Origin: Lithospermum erythrorhizon
Lineage: Eukaryota; Streptophyta; Magnoliopsida; Boraginales; Boraginaceae
Direction: 5' to 3'
NCBI GenBank assembly: GCA_019722365.1
Contig: JADFUC010001316.1
Location: 62,001 to 126,000 of the forward strand
DNA: 64,000 nt
Numbering within the stretch: the stretch's first letter is position 1; every line of letters begins with the position of its first letter. The notes under the pieces are model-generated. The model had not been told where the DNA came from and ran no database searches. It worked only from the letters and a program-made list of their open reading frames with translations. Positions 11,658 to 23,078 of the stretch are shown in pieces. Position numbers and translations under genes: made by a program.

Positions 11658-12569
11658 AGGATGTAGCTGCATATGATACGTACAAAGTGCTGAAGATGGG
11701 CCAGCATAGTTGCACTTTAATAACCAAATTAAGCCATCATGATACCATCCAGAATGGGGTTTGGATCCATAACCATCCATCAAGCACATTGTTGGCAACT
11801 TGGCACCGTAGCTATAAACATGTCTTATTCAAGTTATACTTGTATTTTGCATATCACTAACATATATAAAAAGTATTTAATGGGGCGATCAGTTGCTTTC
11901 TTTTCTTTACACATTATTAATTACTAAATTGTCATTCTCTCCAAAAATTATGCAAAAAATATAATTTCATGAGATATATTATAAAAAAAAGTTACTAATA
12001 CTCCTATTAAACTAATATTATACACAATTTTCTTTAATATTAATTATTCCTTTGAGTCATAATAGAAGTTAAATCCTAATAATTTTAATTTCAGTTAACA
12101 AATAATAGTAAAATCTTTTACAAAAAAAAAATGATAAAGTCATATAAGAGTATTAGGATTCCCACAAATTATTTCCCACCGACTACATACAAAATCAAGA
12201 CACTCAACGTGTCCAAACTGTTTGACATAGCCATGTAAAAGAATTTCACCACTCTCTCTCCAACTTTATTCTTGTGAACAAAATCAAAAAGTAGAACATA
12301 CAAGTGGATCGGAGTGTAGATAGTGAAAATTTATTAAAAAAATTACTTTGCATTACACGAAATACCAAATCATTTTCTTAATACTACTTCGCTATAGATA
12401 ATGTGTTCCCCAAGTGGTTGACGAAGTAACCGAGATATTTCTATAATACGCTTAATAATGATTAATGTGTTACGTAGAAAAAATCTAAGTTGGAGGAAAA
12501 GAGGAGATGTTTAAATTGAAGATCTTTCTATCTTTGAAATTAATTATCTATTCGGCTAATTTCAATTAT
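11658..12569. other. Upstream intergenic region of dioxygenase gene
   Basis: A/T-rich with no supported gene. The short open frames facing away from the dioxygenase (11633-11927) lack any recognisable domain. Confidence 0.45.
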
Positions 12570-12990
12570 TGTGTGTTTGATCGATTATTCGAATAATTAT
12601 TATTACATACATGATTGACATATACTATTTAAGTTTATAAAACCTATTATTTCAAGTGATGATGTATTAATAATAATATATATATTAATTATTAAGCAAT
12701 ATTACTAATAAAATTATACTTGAAATAAAATGTACTAGAAAACAAAACAAATATTATCCACAAAAAAAGTAATCCGATCATGTTATAAAATTGATAATAA
12801 TGATTTAAAAAAAATATTTAATCATGTATTTTATTGTAATTTTTCATATTATATTTAAAGAAAGGTCTGCATCAAGTATCTTTTTTCAAAATAATAACAT
12901 TTTTAGAAATTTTTAAAGGTTTCAGATATTTTATACAATTTTTAACGATTTCGAATTAAATATAAAAATGTATCAAAAATTGGGAGAGAT
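12570..12990 (+). mobile_element. Helitron-like copy, 3' end lost (family H copy 2)
   Basis: Matches 1470-1955 closely by eye: TACATGATTGACATATA, TTATACTTGAAATAAAAT, TTTTATTGTAATTTTTCATA and a TTTCGAATTAAATATAAAAA block appear in the same order. The CTAGT end seen in the other copies is missing here. Confidence 0.45.
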
Positions 12991-13290
12991 GATTGCCTTA
13001 ATTGTATTTGCGATTGTGACTTGCGACCTTATTCGCTCTCTTGTTTACAGAGTACAATATTTTTATTTTATTTTTGGTAGATATTCAATTTCTTGTTTTG
13101 TCGGTATATTCTTGAGTTTGTCTGTTTTCACGGTTTAACGTCGTTTCCGTAAGCACTGCGAAGTTTTCACTAATTGACGATTACTTTTTGCATTCTTCAT
13201 ACATATTTATTGAAGACAATTTTTAAAATGACGTGTAACCTTTTTGGTAACTACCTAGATTATGAGATTTCAAATTCTCATCATTTAATA

Positions 13291-13388
13291 ACCGTTAATT
13301 CCTCCTTCCCATATTATATAATAGGTAGATTATTTAGAAATCGTTAATTCCTTCTTCCCACATATAATATGGAGTAGATATACTCTTC
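13291..13388 (+). repeat. Two-copy tandem repeat, 49-bp period
   Basis: ACCGTTAATTCCTCCTTCCC (13291) recurs as ATCGTTAATTCCTTCTTCCC (13340), each followed by an ATATAATA-type block and a GTAGAT block. Imperfect duplication; no coding role seen. Confidence 0.6.
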
Positions 13389-13513
13389 GTATAGGCATTA
13401 CTCCTGAAAAGGACACAAAGTGGATAATCTCCTTTATTTCTAATGGAGATACGGAACTGAACAACACTTTGGACATTTACAACAATTATGACTGTTCTTT
13501 AGCTCTTCATTTG

Positions 13514-13700
13514 ATGGAAGCCAGTTTGTGTGGAATCTCAATTGCAAAAAGGAGCAAAAATAAGTATCATAGCATTTACATCATTACTGACAACATATTT
13601 TCTCAGGTGTGGCTCCATGTCTCTTAAGAAATTCAGGATATACCAGAGCAGGTTGAAGGAGGTTAATGACACTCTTGCAATGCATGAATATTTCCGTATG
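13514..13700 (+). other. Possible exon or gene fragment, unrecognised
   Basis: A CATATTTTCTCAG acceptor-like site (AG at 13605-13606) is followed by 31 open codons (13607-13700) and a GT donor at 13701. The peptide begins CGSMSLKKFRIYQ and later reads NDTLAMHEYF, which has codon-like composition. A second open frame starts at the ATG at 13514. No family was recognised and no partner exon was found nearby. Chance or a transposon-carried gene piece is possible. Confidence 0.2.
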
Positions 13701-13752
13701 GTGAAGAAGGGGCAGGGGGCGGGGGTTGGTAGATGTGTTTTGTTATTTATTA

Positions 13753-13996
13753 CCCTACCCTATAAAAACATTATCTATTTTAACTTTTATCGGGTCTCCT
13801 ATCAACTTTCAATTACAAATATTTTGCTTCAGACGTATAATACTGATAAACTACGCATCGAAAAATACATTTCAAACTCTTTCCATCGATATATTTTTAT
13901 CAAATATTATACAACACAAATAAATATATTAAAATGAAGGTTAGAAATATACAACTATAAAAAAAGTTTTACAATCTTTCAAGCGGACGGAGTGAG
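13753..13996. mobile_element. Stowaway-type MITE, left end eroded
   Basis: The right end is GGACGGAGTGAG followed by TA (13997-13998), i.e. CTCACTCCGTCC read inward, close to the Stowaway consensus CTCCCTCCGTCC. The interior shares ATACATTTCAAACTCTTTCC with the intact MITE at 54091-54338. The left edge is taken at a TA (13751-13752) followed by CCCTACCCTA; terminal-repeat similarity there is weak. Part of the 135-residue open frame starting at 13530 is simply this MITE. Confidence 0.55.
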
Positions 13997-14538
13997 TATA
14001 TTTTAATTACAAACGAATGCCAATTTTCTATTATAATCTAAGAAAAATGCCCCTAGAAAATAGGCATGTGACTCACACGTAATGACCTTTGTGAAAATTC
14101 GAAGAGGTCGGTGTTAAACATAGGTGATCGACTTAGATATTTGACAAACATATTCGATCATCATCGTTGCCATTAACTCATATACTAATTAGCCAAAACT
14201 AAACAATGTAGTATATCAAAAAGACCTACTAAAAAGACATTAAAGTAGAACAGAGGTCTAGCAAAAATCAGAGAAACAAAGGAAGCTAAATCTAAAACTA
14301 AACAAATACTCCGTACTTGATTGAAACACACTCCAAAAAAGATATGCATAACTATCACCCACAAAATACTCAGCACCAGAGGTTGGGTAGATCAATCATA
14401 GTAATGAGTCGATCGCGATTAAGGACACCTTCTATTCCAATTGATTTTAGGTGAAACTACATAAATTGTTAAACCAACATAATCCCATGTATAGTATGAT
14501 AAATATCAAAATCATTGATGCAAAGTAGCGCTTCAAAG
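13997..14538. other. Intergenic flank of the Tat element
   Basis: A/T-rich and non-coding by eye. It ends at the target duplication of the 10.8-kb retroelement. Confidence 0.4.
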
Positions 14539-14543
14539 ATGAA
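14539..14543. repeat. Target site duplication, left (ATGAA)
   Basis: ATGAA directly before the left LTR, identical to the five bases directly after the right LTR at 25391-25395. Confidence 0.85.
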
Positions 14544-15081
14544 TGATTCGCTTGATTTTGTTGTATATCATTTTGATCTGGATCCATATTCACGGCTTGA
14601 CGAATCAAACTGACTCCCCGACACCGTAGTCCCGACGCAGTGGTTCGTGGAATGCGTCATGAACAGGCCGGGCTTCGGATTACTTGACTCATCAATGGCC
14701 TTCCCTTTAGCGAGCGTATAAATTTCCTTGGGTCGGCCAAGTAGACCTCGAAAAGCCAGTAGGATCGACTACAAACATTCCGATGCTTAAGTTAGTAGCA
14801 ATTCAAGTAGGGTGAAAAGTACTAAGAGATGGAATTTTATGACATCTCTGGGCCCATTGAATACGACCAAGATTTATAGTAGGCATAGTACAAGGTAATG
14901 CATCGAGCTTAAGCCTCGATTAATGTAGTCGTGACACGTGTCCTGCGGACAATCGGCTCGTACAATCATAAACCGGCTCTTCAACGAGCATTCGCTAGCG
15001 TCTATATTCGCGGCGGCTCGGTACTTGTATAAATATATACAACTAATCCATCCCCTAAGTCATTTATTTTAACCCATATCA
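14544..15081 (-). repeat. 3' LTR of the Tat element
   Basis: Begins TGATTCGCTTGATTTTGTTG and ends AACCCATATCA. It matches 24859-25390 along its length: TATATCATTT, CACGGCTTGACGAATCAAA, TCAATGGCCTTCCCTTTAG, TACTAAGAGATGGAATTTT and ACAACTAATCCATCCCCTA are shared in order. Differences are concentrated in CG-rich stretches. Confidence 0.88.
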
Positions 15082-15085
15082 ATTG

Positions 15086-15099
15086 CCCCCTTATTTCTT
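15086..15099 (-). other. Polypurine tract of the Tat element
   Basis: AAGAAATAAGGGGG on the minus strand, four bases before the 3' LTR. Marks second-strand priming and fixes the element's orientation. Confidence 0.75.
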
Positions 15100-16192
15100 G
15101 TGTAATCAACATTCTTGATGGATGAACAAGGAATAAGTTCTATCTTCGCGGATAGGTTGAATCCTTCATCATAAGTGGGATGCACGTGTTTATGTAGGAG
15201 TGTTCTTTATAAAGTCAAGCGAGTCACGCGGCCTCGCTGGGAACTCATGACTCATCCTGAACGACGTGTCTCACGACGAGCCTTCCGTCCTTGTTTGCGA
15301 ATTCACCTATTCCTCAAGTGACGGTTGAGAATAAAGTGGTCTCGAAAATCACGCAAACTAATGATGATGTCAAGGCCTATGACCCTATAAAAGGTACTTT
15401 TCCTTCTTTATTTGTACTTCCTTCTTCTCCTATCTCTCCTAAGTACTCTTCTCCAAGTTCATATCCACTCAATTGCTCTCTTGCGGAAGTTTCAATTCCA
15501 CCTTTTATCTTAATTTGACCTCCTAATTACTATTGCCTTCTAAAGGCATGCTATACTCTTTAACCGCTTATTTCTTCCTTTATTTTCAAGATTTCTGTAA
15601 GTCTTTTAGCTTTGTGAGGAATACAAAATGGTTTCATGGGGTTTTAGGATTTTCCTGGCCTGAGATGGTGATTTTGAGCGTTATCTCTGCGGATCGCATG
15701 CGTAGTATGTGGGTTATCTTGTTTTGATTACATAATCCCTGAGATTCTGTCTTGCAACTAATTATTTGGTTTTGGTGTTGGTGATAAAATCGGCTTTAGG
15801 CCCCTGCTTCAGGAGTCGAGGATGACGGTTAGTTTAACTGAAGCCATGACCTGCTCATCTTCGCCTTGGCCACGACTCAAGATTGGGTTTTCACTCTTTC
15901 CGCTTGGGGGGAAATAGTATTTTTAACTTTTACCTGCCATTTTACGTATTTGCCCTCCCATTATGTTTTATCTTCGCTGATCACCTTCCTCCTTCGTTGA
16001 CATAAGCATGTTCCAATTTTCGAAAACCAAACGGATAACTACGACGCCCGCCTCGCAACGATCCAAAAAAAAAACATACGGAGCGTTCCCCGAGCCGGGA
16101 GAGATGTCTTCGCGCCGGTGAAAATGCTCAGAACCCGCCCATCCCAAATCTCTAGGTGGCCTAGGAACTGCTCACCCGACTACCCCTCGTAG
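15100..16192. other. Non-coding leader of the antisense ORF region
   Basis: No conserved protein frame; short open frames at 15291-15727 look like chance. The last 150 bases are GC-rich and lead into the plus-strand ORF, whose frame opens after a TAG at 16190. Confidence 0.4.
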
Positions 16193-16225
16193 CGGCCGAA
16201 AAGAGTCGTCGCACATCGCTGCATT

Positions 16226-16840
16226 ATGGCCCCTTTACCCACCTTCCTGCTGTCATCGCTCCCTAATAACTATGTATCAGATGGTTTTTCAACCTATTTT
16301 TCCATTCCTTTCGATAAAGTAGACACTTGTCTCCCTCTTCCTGGCGATCAAGTTATCTTACCCCGTATAGAAGCAGGTTCTACGGATCCTGACTTAACCC
16401 CCGGTTACACTACAATATACGTCGAGCCATTTTCTTATGGCATGCGATTTCCCTTTTCCTCTTTTGTAAATAATCTTCTCATAACAATAAATAGAACCCC
16501 CGGTCAGTTGAACCCCATAGGAGGTTGGTTGAACGTGACTATTTTTGAAGTCGCATGTAGAATCGTCGGTGTCGAACCATCAGTTTCTTTATTTTCTGCT
16601 TTATTCACTGTTACCCATGAGGATTTTAAAACAACCTTTCGGGCTCGTCGTCATAGAAACATCCTAGCTGGGAAGCGTCCGAATAGGGTTCCTAAAAATC
16701 GACTTTTCAAAAGTGGTTTCGTCATTGCCTGGGCAGTCAAGCAAGCATATTTTTACCCTATGACGGCCAAATCTCCCCCTTCTTTACTAACGCGGATATT
16801 AGGCAATGACAAACCGGGCGCTTCTTCCCCTAAGAAATAG
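16226..16840 (+). CDS. Antisense ORF of Tat element, putative gypsy-type transposon domain protein
   Basis: A 204-residue open frame on the strand opposite gag-pol. Residues from about 37 to 125 resemble the plant domain annotated in Pfam as 'Putative gypsy type transposon' (Transposase_28). The recognisable points are LPLPGDQV, VEPFSYGMRFPFSSF, the TPGQLNPIGGWL block and VEPSVSLFSALF. In that family the pattern is a product-loop, a G-[FL]-RFPL-x-PF motif and a P-x-Q-[LV]-x-PN-x-W motif. The biochemical role is unknown; such ORFs accompany Grande/Retand-type elements between integrase and 3' LTR. The frame stops at 16840, earlier than in relatives, where a longer C-terminal part follows. The downstream pieces at 17095-18760 probably belonged to it. 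Confidence 0.7.
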   Translation: MAPLPTFLLSSLPNNYVSDGFSTYFSIPFDKVDTCLPLPGDQVILPRIEAGSTDPDLTPGYTTIYVEPFSYGMRFPFSSFVNNLLITINRTPGQLNPIGGWLNVTIFEVACRIVGVEPSVSLFSALFTVTHEDFKTTFRARRHRNILAGKRPNRVPKNRLFKSGFVIAWAVKQAYFYPMTAKSPPSLLTRILGNDKPGASSPKK

Positions 16841-17094
16841 AGAACCCTCACCGATTGCCTTGGTATACGTTTGTCGACGAAGCCATGTTGCAGTGTTTTT
16901 CTATAGTCTCTGCTATTTATAAGGGAGTTTGATATGTTAATGGAAAATTTCTCTTTTTTCAAGAAAGATCAATCTTTCCCTCAAGCCTAGGATACAATGC
17001 TCCAACTTGGGGGTACTAACCTTTACCTTTTCTTTATCGGGCTTAACTGCTTTATTACTTTAACATTGCTTCGGTTGTTCCATGACGAAATTGG

Positions 17095-18770
17095 ATGATT
17101 ATCACTTTCTCGAGTCAAATGGAGGAAGTTGATTTTGACGAGATGTTAGGAGAGAGGACTTCTTCCTTTGATCGACTCAAGATCAAATCCAAGACAAAAC
17201 CTAAGGAGTCAATGGTCCTTTCAGATTATGCGCTTGCTGCACCTTTTTCTACTATCCACGCTCGGCCTCTCTGGCGAGCCCATGAAAAGAGGGATCGCAG
17301 ATATCCGCAAGCCCCCCTCCCATCCTTCTAAGAAGGTTAAGAGAGTTTTTCTTGCCAAGAAAACTAAAGTCTTGGCTCGTGACTCCTCGGAGGAAGACGC
17401 CACCTCTAGGAGTCGGTCCCTCAAGCCGTCCCGCTGTTCCCAAAGCGACTCCTCCAGCCATCGTCATGAGGTTACTCTTCCTTCAATGCTACTCTATCCA
17501 ACGGGCGGAATGTGGATATTAATTTGGTCAGTCCTCATTGCAAGAGGAGCTCAATGTTCCTTTTCCACCAAAGGCCCCGACTTCAACATCTATCTGCCCC
17601 ATCCTATACGAAGTCCCAGAGGGAAATCCTCATGTCAAGAAAGGGCGCTCTATCCCATCGCACGACGGAAAATATTTTGTGGACCCTTCCAACTCCCCAA
17701 CTTGGAGGTCTCTCTTGGGTCTCCCTGGAATACTCGAAAATTCCACTATCACCTTCTTCGGCCTCTTCTCCTGAAGAAATGACGGCTCAAGATAAGCCTC
17801 TTAGATACCCTTACGCGACGCCACTTAGTCTTACGTACATATAGTTCAGTCATTTCCTCGCTTTTCGCATATCTCTTCGATTAATACCTTTTTCTCCTAA
17901 TCCATCTTTTAATTTATCTTTTGATTCGCAGTCGGAACGGTTCTCATGTCTTGTCTAAAGCGATGCGATCATCCGCCCGAGTAAATAAGTAATTTCGGGG
18001 TGATTATCTCAAGTTCTAAAGTTAAGTCCATATCCCTAAGAACGGGCTGCTCTGTGGCCCGGATGTCGAAATAACGACTGACCGGCGCGGAGACCCTAAC
18101 CACGAATCGTGTCAGCGGATCGTCACAGTAAGACAGGATCCTACCAAGCCGGGCGGAGGCCGCGAAGACTTGGGACGCCGAGAAGGCTATCTCGGGATCT
18201 CCGGACAGTGATACCTCGCGGCATCGCACCGCAGAAGGAAGCCCGCTGGTGGCGACTGAGGCCCTTAACAAAGATAAAAAGGAGCAGGACGCAGCCTGCA
18301 TCTCTCTCCTTGACGCTGAACAACCTCGACCGGAAAGCGGAGACTCCTAACCATGGCCGCCGCGGATCGCTCGCATAAGATAGAGGGATCCTGACAACCA
18401 AGGCTGGCCAAGGAAAAGCGAGGTTTAAGACTGGGACGCCTATAGCGTCGCCCCGATCTCCTCGGTAGGATACCGAGTGAGCTAAAAGCTGGGCCTGAGG
18501 CGATCGAGGCCCTTAACAACAAAGCTGTAAGGAGTATAGACAGCAGCCTCCGCACTGTCATTTCGATCCATATCATCCCAAATGGGCTCAAAAGATTGTG
18601 GAGTTTCCCGAACAACTCTAAATATGAAGCCAAGATTCGAAGCGAATGTGCCACCTACTTTGCCACACTTGCTCTCGAGGAAACGAATTTACGTGAGGAA
18701 AGTACGCAGGAAGGCAAGGGCGCGTAAGACTGTCGCCTACTCCTTAACCATTAACCATTTTTATCTTTGA
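17095..18770 (+). pseudogene. Broken C-terminal part of the Tat antisense ORF
   Basis: Several short plus-strand frames (17095-17331, 17168-17782, 17512-17844, 18109-18378, 18582-18770) overlap in different phases, as expected of one frame split by indels. The composition is GC-rich and charged; the stretch at 17330-17460 is basic and serine-rich. Two copies of a GAGGCCCTTAACAA-containing segment (about 18258 and 18507) could encode a repeated charged or coiled-coil segment. No catalytic motif is visible. Confidence 0.4.
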
Positions 18771-19009
18771 ATCCTTATCTTTCCTTTCGTTTTTTATTCG
18801 CCATTTTCCATGTCTTTCCTATATATATTCTTTCCCTTTGATTGTTTCTTTCAGATATCAATCTAGATTATCACAACCTTCGATACAATGATTTACCTAA
18901 GCGAATATGATGTTTTTTGTATAAATTTTACTTGTGTAAAGGTTTTCGATTCGTACCATGATCAGAAATTGTTCGACCACATTCGCTAGTGGGAAACTTT
19001 CCATTCTTT

Positions 19010-19171
19010 GCGAAGTTATTTTATGATGAGGGAATTAATGGGTATCTACTAGGCGAATGCTTTATAAGTTATTTTCCCCGTAAGTGAATTAATTGAGATT
19101 CGGCCAGCGAATGTTTCATGTTATTTTCCCGCTGAATTAATGGATATTCGCTTGGGCGAATGTTACCTTGG
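19010..19171 (+). repeat. Short tandem repeats inside the Tat element
   Basis: Units beginning GCGAAGTTATT, GCGAATGC, GCGAATGTTTCATG and GCGAATGTTACC occur at 19010, 19053, 19107 and 19156. Each full unit continues with TTATTTTCCC-like and GAATTAAT-like blocks. Period is 43-54 bp, imperfect. It lies between integrase and the antisense ORF. Confidence 0.6.
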
Positions 19172-19455
19172 TTTTTTAAGGTGAGTGTTAGTTCACCTTT
19201 TATAATCATATGGGTATTTTCTTAACAATCAATGTCGTAAATACTTTATAGCATATAGATGGTGGAAGTGATTGAATCCGAATCCAAAGATATCACTCTT
19301 TATTCATAATGAAAGCGCGGATATAACTCAACCATTTAGGTACATTAGAAGTGGTGGATGTAATCGAACCACGAGGAACTTATCAAACATTATATTTTGT
19401 CAGGTTTGAAGAGTGCCATGTGCGAGGGATCACATCTCCATTTAACCTTTCCAAC

Positions 19456-20300
19456 TCATAAGTCGTCAAGCCAAATTCTTCTTACCGATAATGACACTGC
19501 TTCTCTCCCATTTAGGACCTTATCCTTATCTTTGGGATGAGTGATAGAATATAGACTTAGAACCAAATCCCCGACTCTGAACTGCTTGTTCTTTACTTGC
19601 CGATTGTAGGTGCGAGCCATGAGATGCTTGTATTTTTTCATTTTGTATAAGGCTCTGCCTCTTTAGTTCATTCAAAAAGGTTGTCCTCTCCCTCACGGTC
19701 ATTTTCTACCTCCTCGTTGAATCCTATTTACTTTGAAGTGGGCAATCCAGCTATGTGTGACGACCGCTTTCTCGAGCCATAACCAGGCTAAAGTAAGTTT
19801 CTCCGAAAGACGCTACAAGTTGTCCCGGTAGACCATAAAGACTACTAGGATCTCATCAATCCATGCCCCCTTGTTCGATTCACTTTGGATCATGTTCTTT
19901 TTAATGTCCTGGAATAGTATGCGATTCATCACTTCAACCTGACCATTACACTGTGGATAATACACAGGTGAAAACCTGTGTTCAATGTTATACTTACTGC
20001 GTAAAATTGGCCACCACTTTCAAACTGGCTACCATTATCGAACGGTAGGGTACGAGTCAGAACTCCCCAAAAGTCGAGTAATAACATGTTTCCATAAGAA
20101 TTTTACTATGTTATCACTGCCAGTCTTTTTGAGAGGCGCAACTTCGACCCACTTACTGAAGTAGTCCACAACAACCACCACATACTCGATGCTTCGTGAT
20201 TGGGCACTTTTCCCATTAATGACATTCCCCAAGACAAATAACGGTACGGGATTAATTATCGGTCACGGAGTCGTAGGTTGGTGTTGTACCGATCCCATCC
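19456..20300 (-). pseudogene. Integrase of Tat element, fragmented
   Basis: Two pieces are readable. At 20035-20232 the core contains VVVVVDYFSKWVEVAPLKK, the region around the second catalytic aspartate of Ty3-type integrases. At 19456-19641 the C-terminal part reads MARTYNRQVKNKQFRVGDLV, typical of the segment just after the catalytic core. Stops and frameshifts separate them. The protein would insert the cDNA into the host chromosome. Confidence 0.75.
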
Positions 20301-20605
20301 TCTGACACACGTCACATCTTTTCACGAAATTCATGGTATCTTTGACCAAAGTAGGGCCGTAAGCATTCTTATTCGCGCGATTCCTTTACCGCGAGCTTAC
20401 CTCCTCCAATATGGCTTTCACACCATCCTTGATGTACTTCAATGAGTATTTTAGGGATATCGTCTTGGGATACACAGCTAAGCAGTGGGCTATCCCATGA
20501 TTTCTTATACAACTCCTCCTTATACATGTAAAATCTAAAATTGTGATTCTTTACTTTCCGGCTTCAACATCATTTCCTGAGTCAAGCAACGACTGTGTTC
20601 TTCAA

Positions 20606-20990
20606 TCATCTAAGTTCTTCCAGAACTGGTAAAGATATGGCCTTTTCATAAGTAGGACTCTCGCGGATCTCCACATGGACTCCTCTTGGCAACTCATCAT
20701 AATAGGTGGTTGCAAGTCGCGATAGATGATCAACTTCTTCACTTTGAGCATGTGTAATGGTTGATCCTTTGCCAACCGGATGCCCTCGCATGATATTCTT
20801 CACCACCAGCCTTCTTACTCCACATACTCCTCTTACTTGGTCCATGATCAACTTAGAATATCCTTCTACCCAAAAGTTATTGATCCCCAGTGATTTAACT
20901 ATGGTCAATCCAGCGACCATGGCCTCGTGATTTTTCCTCACAGCAATTTCATGAGAAAGTAAATTGTAACGCATATTCCATGATTATCTG
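20606..20990 (-). pseudogene. Second RNase H domain (aRNH-like) of Tat element
   Basis: The readable frame contains KNHEAMVAGLTIVKSLGINN followed by VEGYSKLIMDQVRG and a HAQSEEVDHLSRLAT block. These match the NNEAEYEALIAGL, SDSQLVVNQV and N-x-x-AD-x-LSKLA blocks of the extra RNase H found in Tat elements. Catalytic positions look altered (KNHEAM in place of NNEAEY, EGYSKL in place of SDSQL). It lies downstream of the first RNase H at 21157-21402, so the element has two. Confidence 0.7.
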
Positions 20991-21156
20991 TCAGGCCACG
21001 AATCGTGATTCCAATACCATCCCTTCTCATTTCCGGCCCCATCCATCTAACAATATTCATTCAGTGGTTATTCAACCCTAGTTCAAAATCACTCCATCCA
21101 TCGATTAACATGTAGGGCTGGTCGGAACAAGATTCTGTTACAAAATCCGCTATAGC

Positions 21157-21402
21157 TTAGGCCTTGATGCTGGTGTGAGAGACATATGAAATGTGAAACT
21201 CGCTTAACTCTATAGCCCAGGTCGTTAATCTTCTAGATAATTGTGAACTTGTAATGACTCTCTTCATGGGTTGATCCGTCACCACTTGAATCGGATGCGA
21301 TTCAAAATATATCTTTAACTTGTGCGCTAAGATGACTAGAGCAAAGGAAAACTTGTCTATGACTGGGTAATTCTCTTCTACACCGTGTAGGACGCAACTC
21401 AC
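21157..21402 (-). pseudogene. First RNase H domain of Tat element
   Basis: Contains VLHGVEENYPVIDKFSFALV, QVVTDQPMKRVI and the RRLTTWAIELSEFHISY block. These correspond to the RT-linked RNase H of Ty3/gypsy elements, which normally removes RNA from the RNA:DNA hybrid. Frame broken at both ends. Confidence 0.75.
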
Positions 21403-21499
21403 ATAGTAGACCGGGCTTCTATGTCTTCACCCTCAATGGATCAACACACCACTCACAGCCCCTGACACAACGAGATATACCGCATACTCGGCTCAAGTC

Positions 21500-22400
21500 A
21501 TGACAAAGAATTTAGGTGAACTCAAATATTCCTTCAGCTCCTCAAAGCTTTATTGCATTCATCATTCCAATAAAATTTGCTGCTTGAAGCTCATTTAAGA
21601 TTCTTGAAAAAGGGAAAATTTCTCTCTCTAGACTTGGAAATGAACCGACTTAAGACTGCGAGACGCCCAATGAGTTTTTGAATATCTTTATACTCACGAG
21701 GGGGTTACATATCAAGTATCGCGGTTAATCTTGTCGTGATTGGGACCACCTCGCTCACGATCACGAATCTAGGAATTTTCTTGAAGTTACACCGAATCTA
21801 ATTTGTCCGATTAATTCTAAGCTTACTCTCTTCCTCAATCGCTCAAACGTTTCCCTCAAATTTTCCAAGTGGTCACTCTAACTTTACTTTTGGCCAACAT
21901 GTCATCACCATATATCTACATTTCGCCTTAATACGAGTTCCATTCTTTGGTAAGCACACGTGATTCTTCGTAATTTCAAAGGACATTACCTTCTAGCAAT
22001 ACAATCCATACTCCGTTATGAAAGCGGTCTTTTATTCATCCTGGGGATACATCTTGATTTGATGATACCCTCGCGAAGCATCCATAAAATCAAGATCAGG
22101 ACTCCTCATCGCCATCAACAAGTCTCATGAGACAAGTGTATGTGTAAGTCTCTAGGATATTTGTTTAGACTCGCCGCTAAGCTCCATGCACATCCTCCAG
22201 GTTCCATTTGGTTTCTTAACTAATACTACATTTGCAATCCATTCAATTGGAGCTCGCGAATCGCATCTGCTTTCAATAATAGATCAACTCCCTCTAACTC
22301 CGCTGATTCTCATCATTAAACGCTCTTTTCTTTTTGCTTAATCGTGTCTATCCTGTGGATATCTTTTCGCCCCAAGCAAATATATCCTTGTACCTCGAAT
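21500..22400 (-). pseudogene. Reverse transcriptase of Tat element, fragmented
   Basis: Reading the minus strand by eye gives PIEWIANVVLVKKPNGTWRM (about 22200-22260), LDFMDASRGYHQIKMYPQDE (about 22030-22100) and YGDDMLAKS (about 21890-21910). The YGDDM box stands in place of the usual Y[IV]DDM. Order and spacing fit the finger, palm and catalytic blocks of Ty3 RT. Multiple stops interrupt the frame, so no long open frame remains. Confidence 0.7.
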
Positions 22401-22817
22401 CAAGCTTAATCAATCCTCTTTGTGGTTTTCAACATCGCTCCTACTTGAATAAAGTCTTCTAGCTCCCTTCGCGAATGGAACCTTAATAATCTCCTCATGA
22501 AACGTCTATCGAGAGGTTTTCAGCCCTTTGGCGAATTATCATTCTTCTAAGTCTCGGCTTTCTCTCGTGGATATCATCTCAGATGATTTTCTCGATCATC
22601 ACAGCTTCGACTTTTCCGGGCTCTTTTCTCAAGGGTGGAACTAAGGTTTGATAACACATTCAGGCTTTCTTCTGATTGCCACATATCTCCCCTATGCCCC
22701 CTGTGATTGGGAACTTTATTTTGAGGCGAATGAGGAAACCATTTAATGCTTATTATCGGGTCATTCAATCAATCCAAGAGGTTGAATTTTGGATATCTAC
22801 TAATCAGAACCGGGTCT

Positions 22818-23078
22818 TTAATTGTGGATTTTTGTCGCTGAGCCTGGCGCAAATCCAAACTCGCCATTCCCTTGATAAACCAACGCCCAGTAAAACCTCG
22901 TTAAAGTGTGCATTGATTGTAACATGTCATGAGGAACCCCAACGATCATAGCGTGATGATACAAATATTTGTTGAGCTCCCGGTGTCTACTAATATCCTT
23001 TCTATAGTGTAATTCAATAACTAGCACGATTACCACTGGATCATCATGAGGCAATTCCCAAGCTTCCTCAGAATTCAA
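22818..23078 (-). pseudogene. Protease region of Tat element, degenerate
   Basis: The open frame includes HDDPVVIVLVIEL, resembling the H-[DN]-D-x-[LV]-V-V stretch just before the aspartic protease active site. It then continues to LYHHAMIVGVPHDML, like the segment after it. The expected D-[ST]-G-S catalytic motif is not present in the translated frame, so it is presumably destroyed. Confidence 0.6.

Noticed and set aside
13530..13937. 135-residue plus-strand open frame
   Set aside because: Its second half is the Stowaway MITE at 13753-13996, so it cannot be a single gene.
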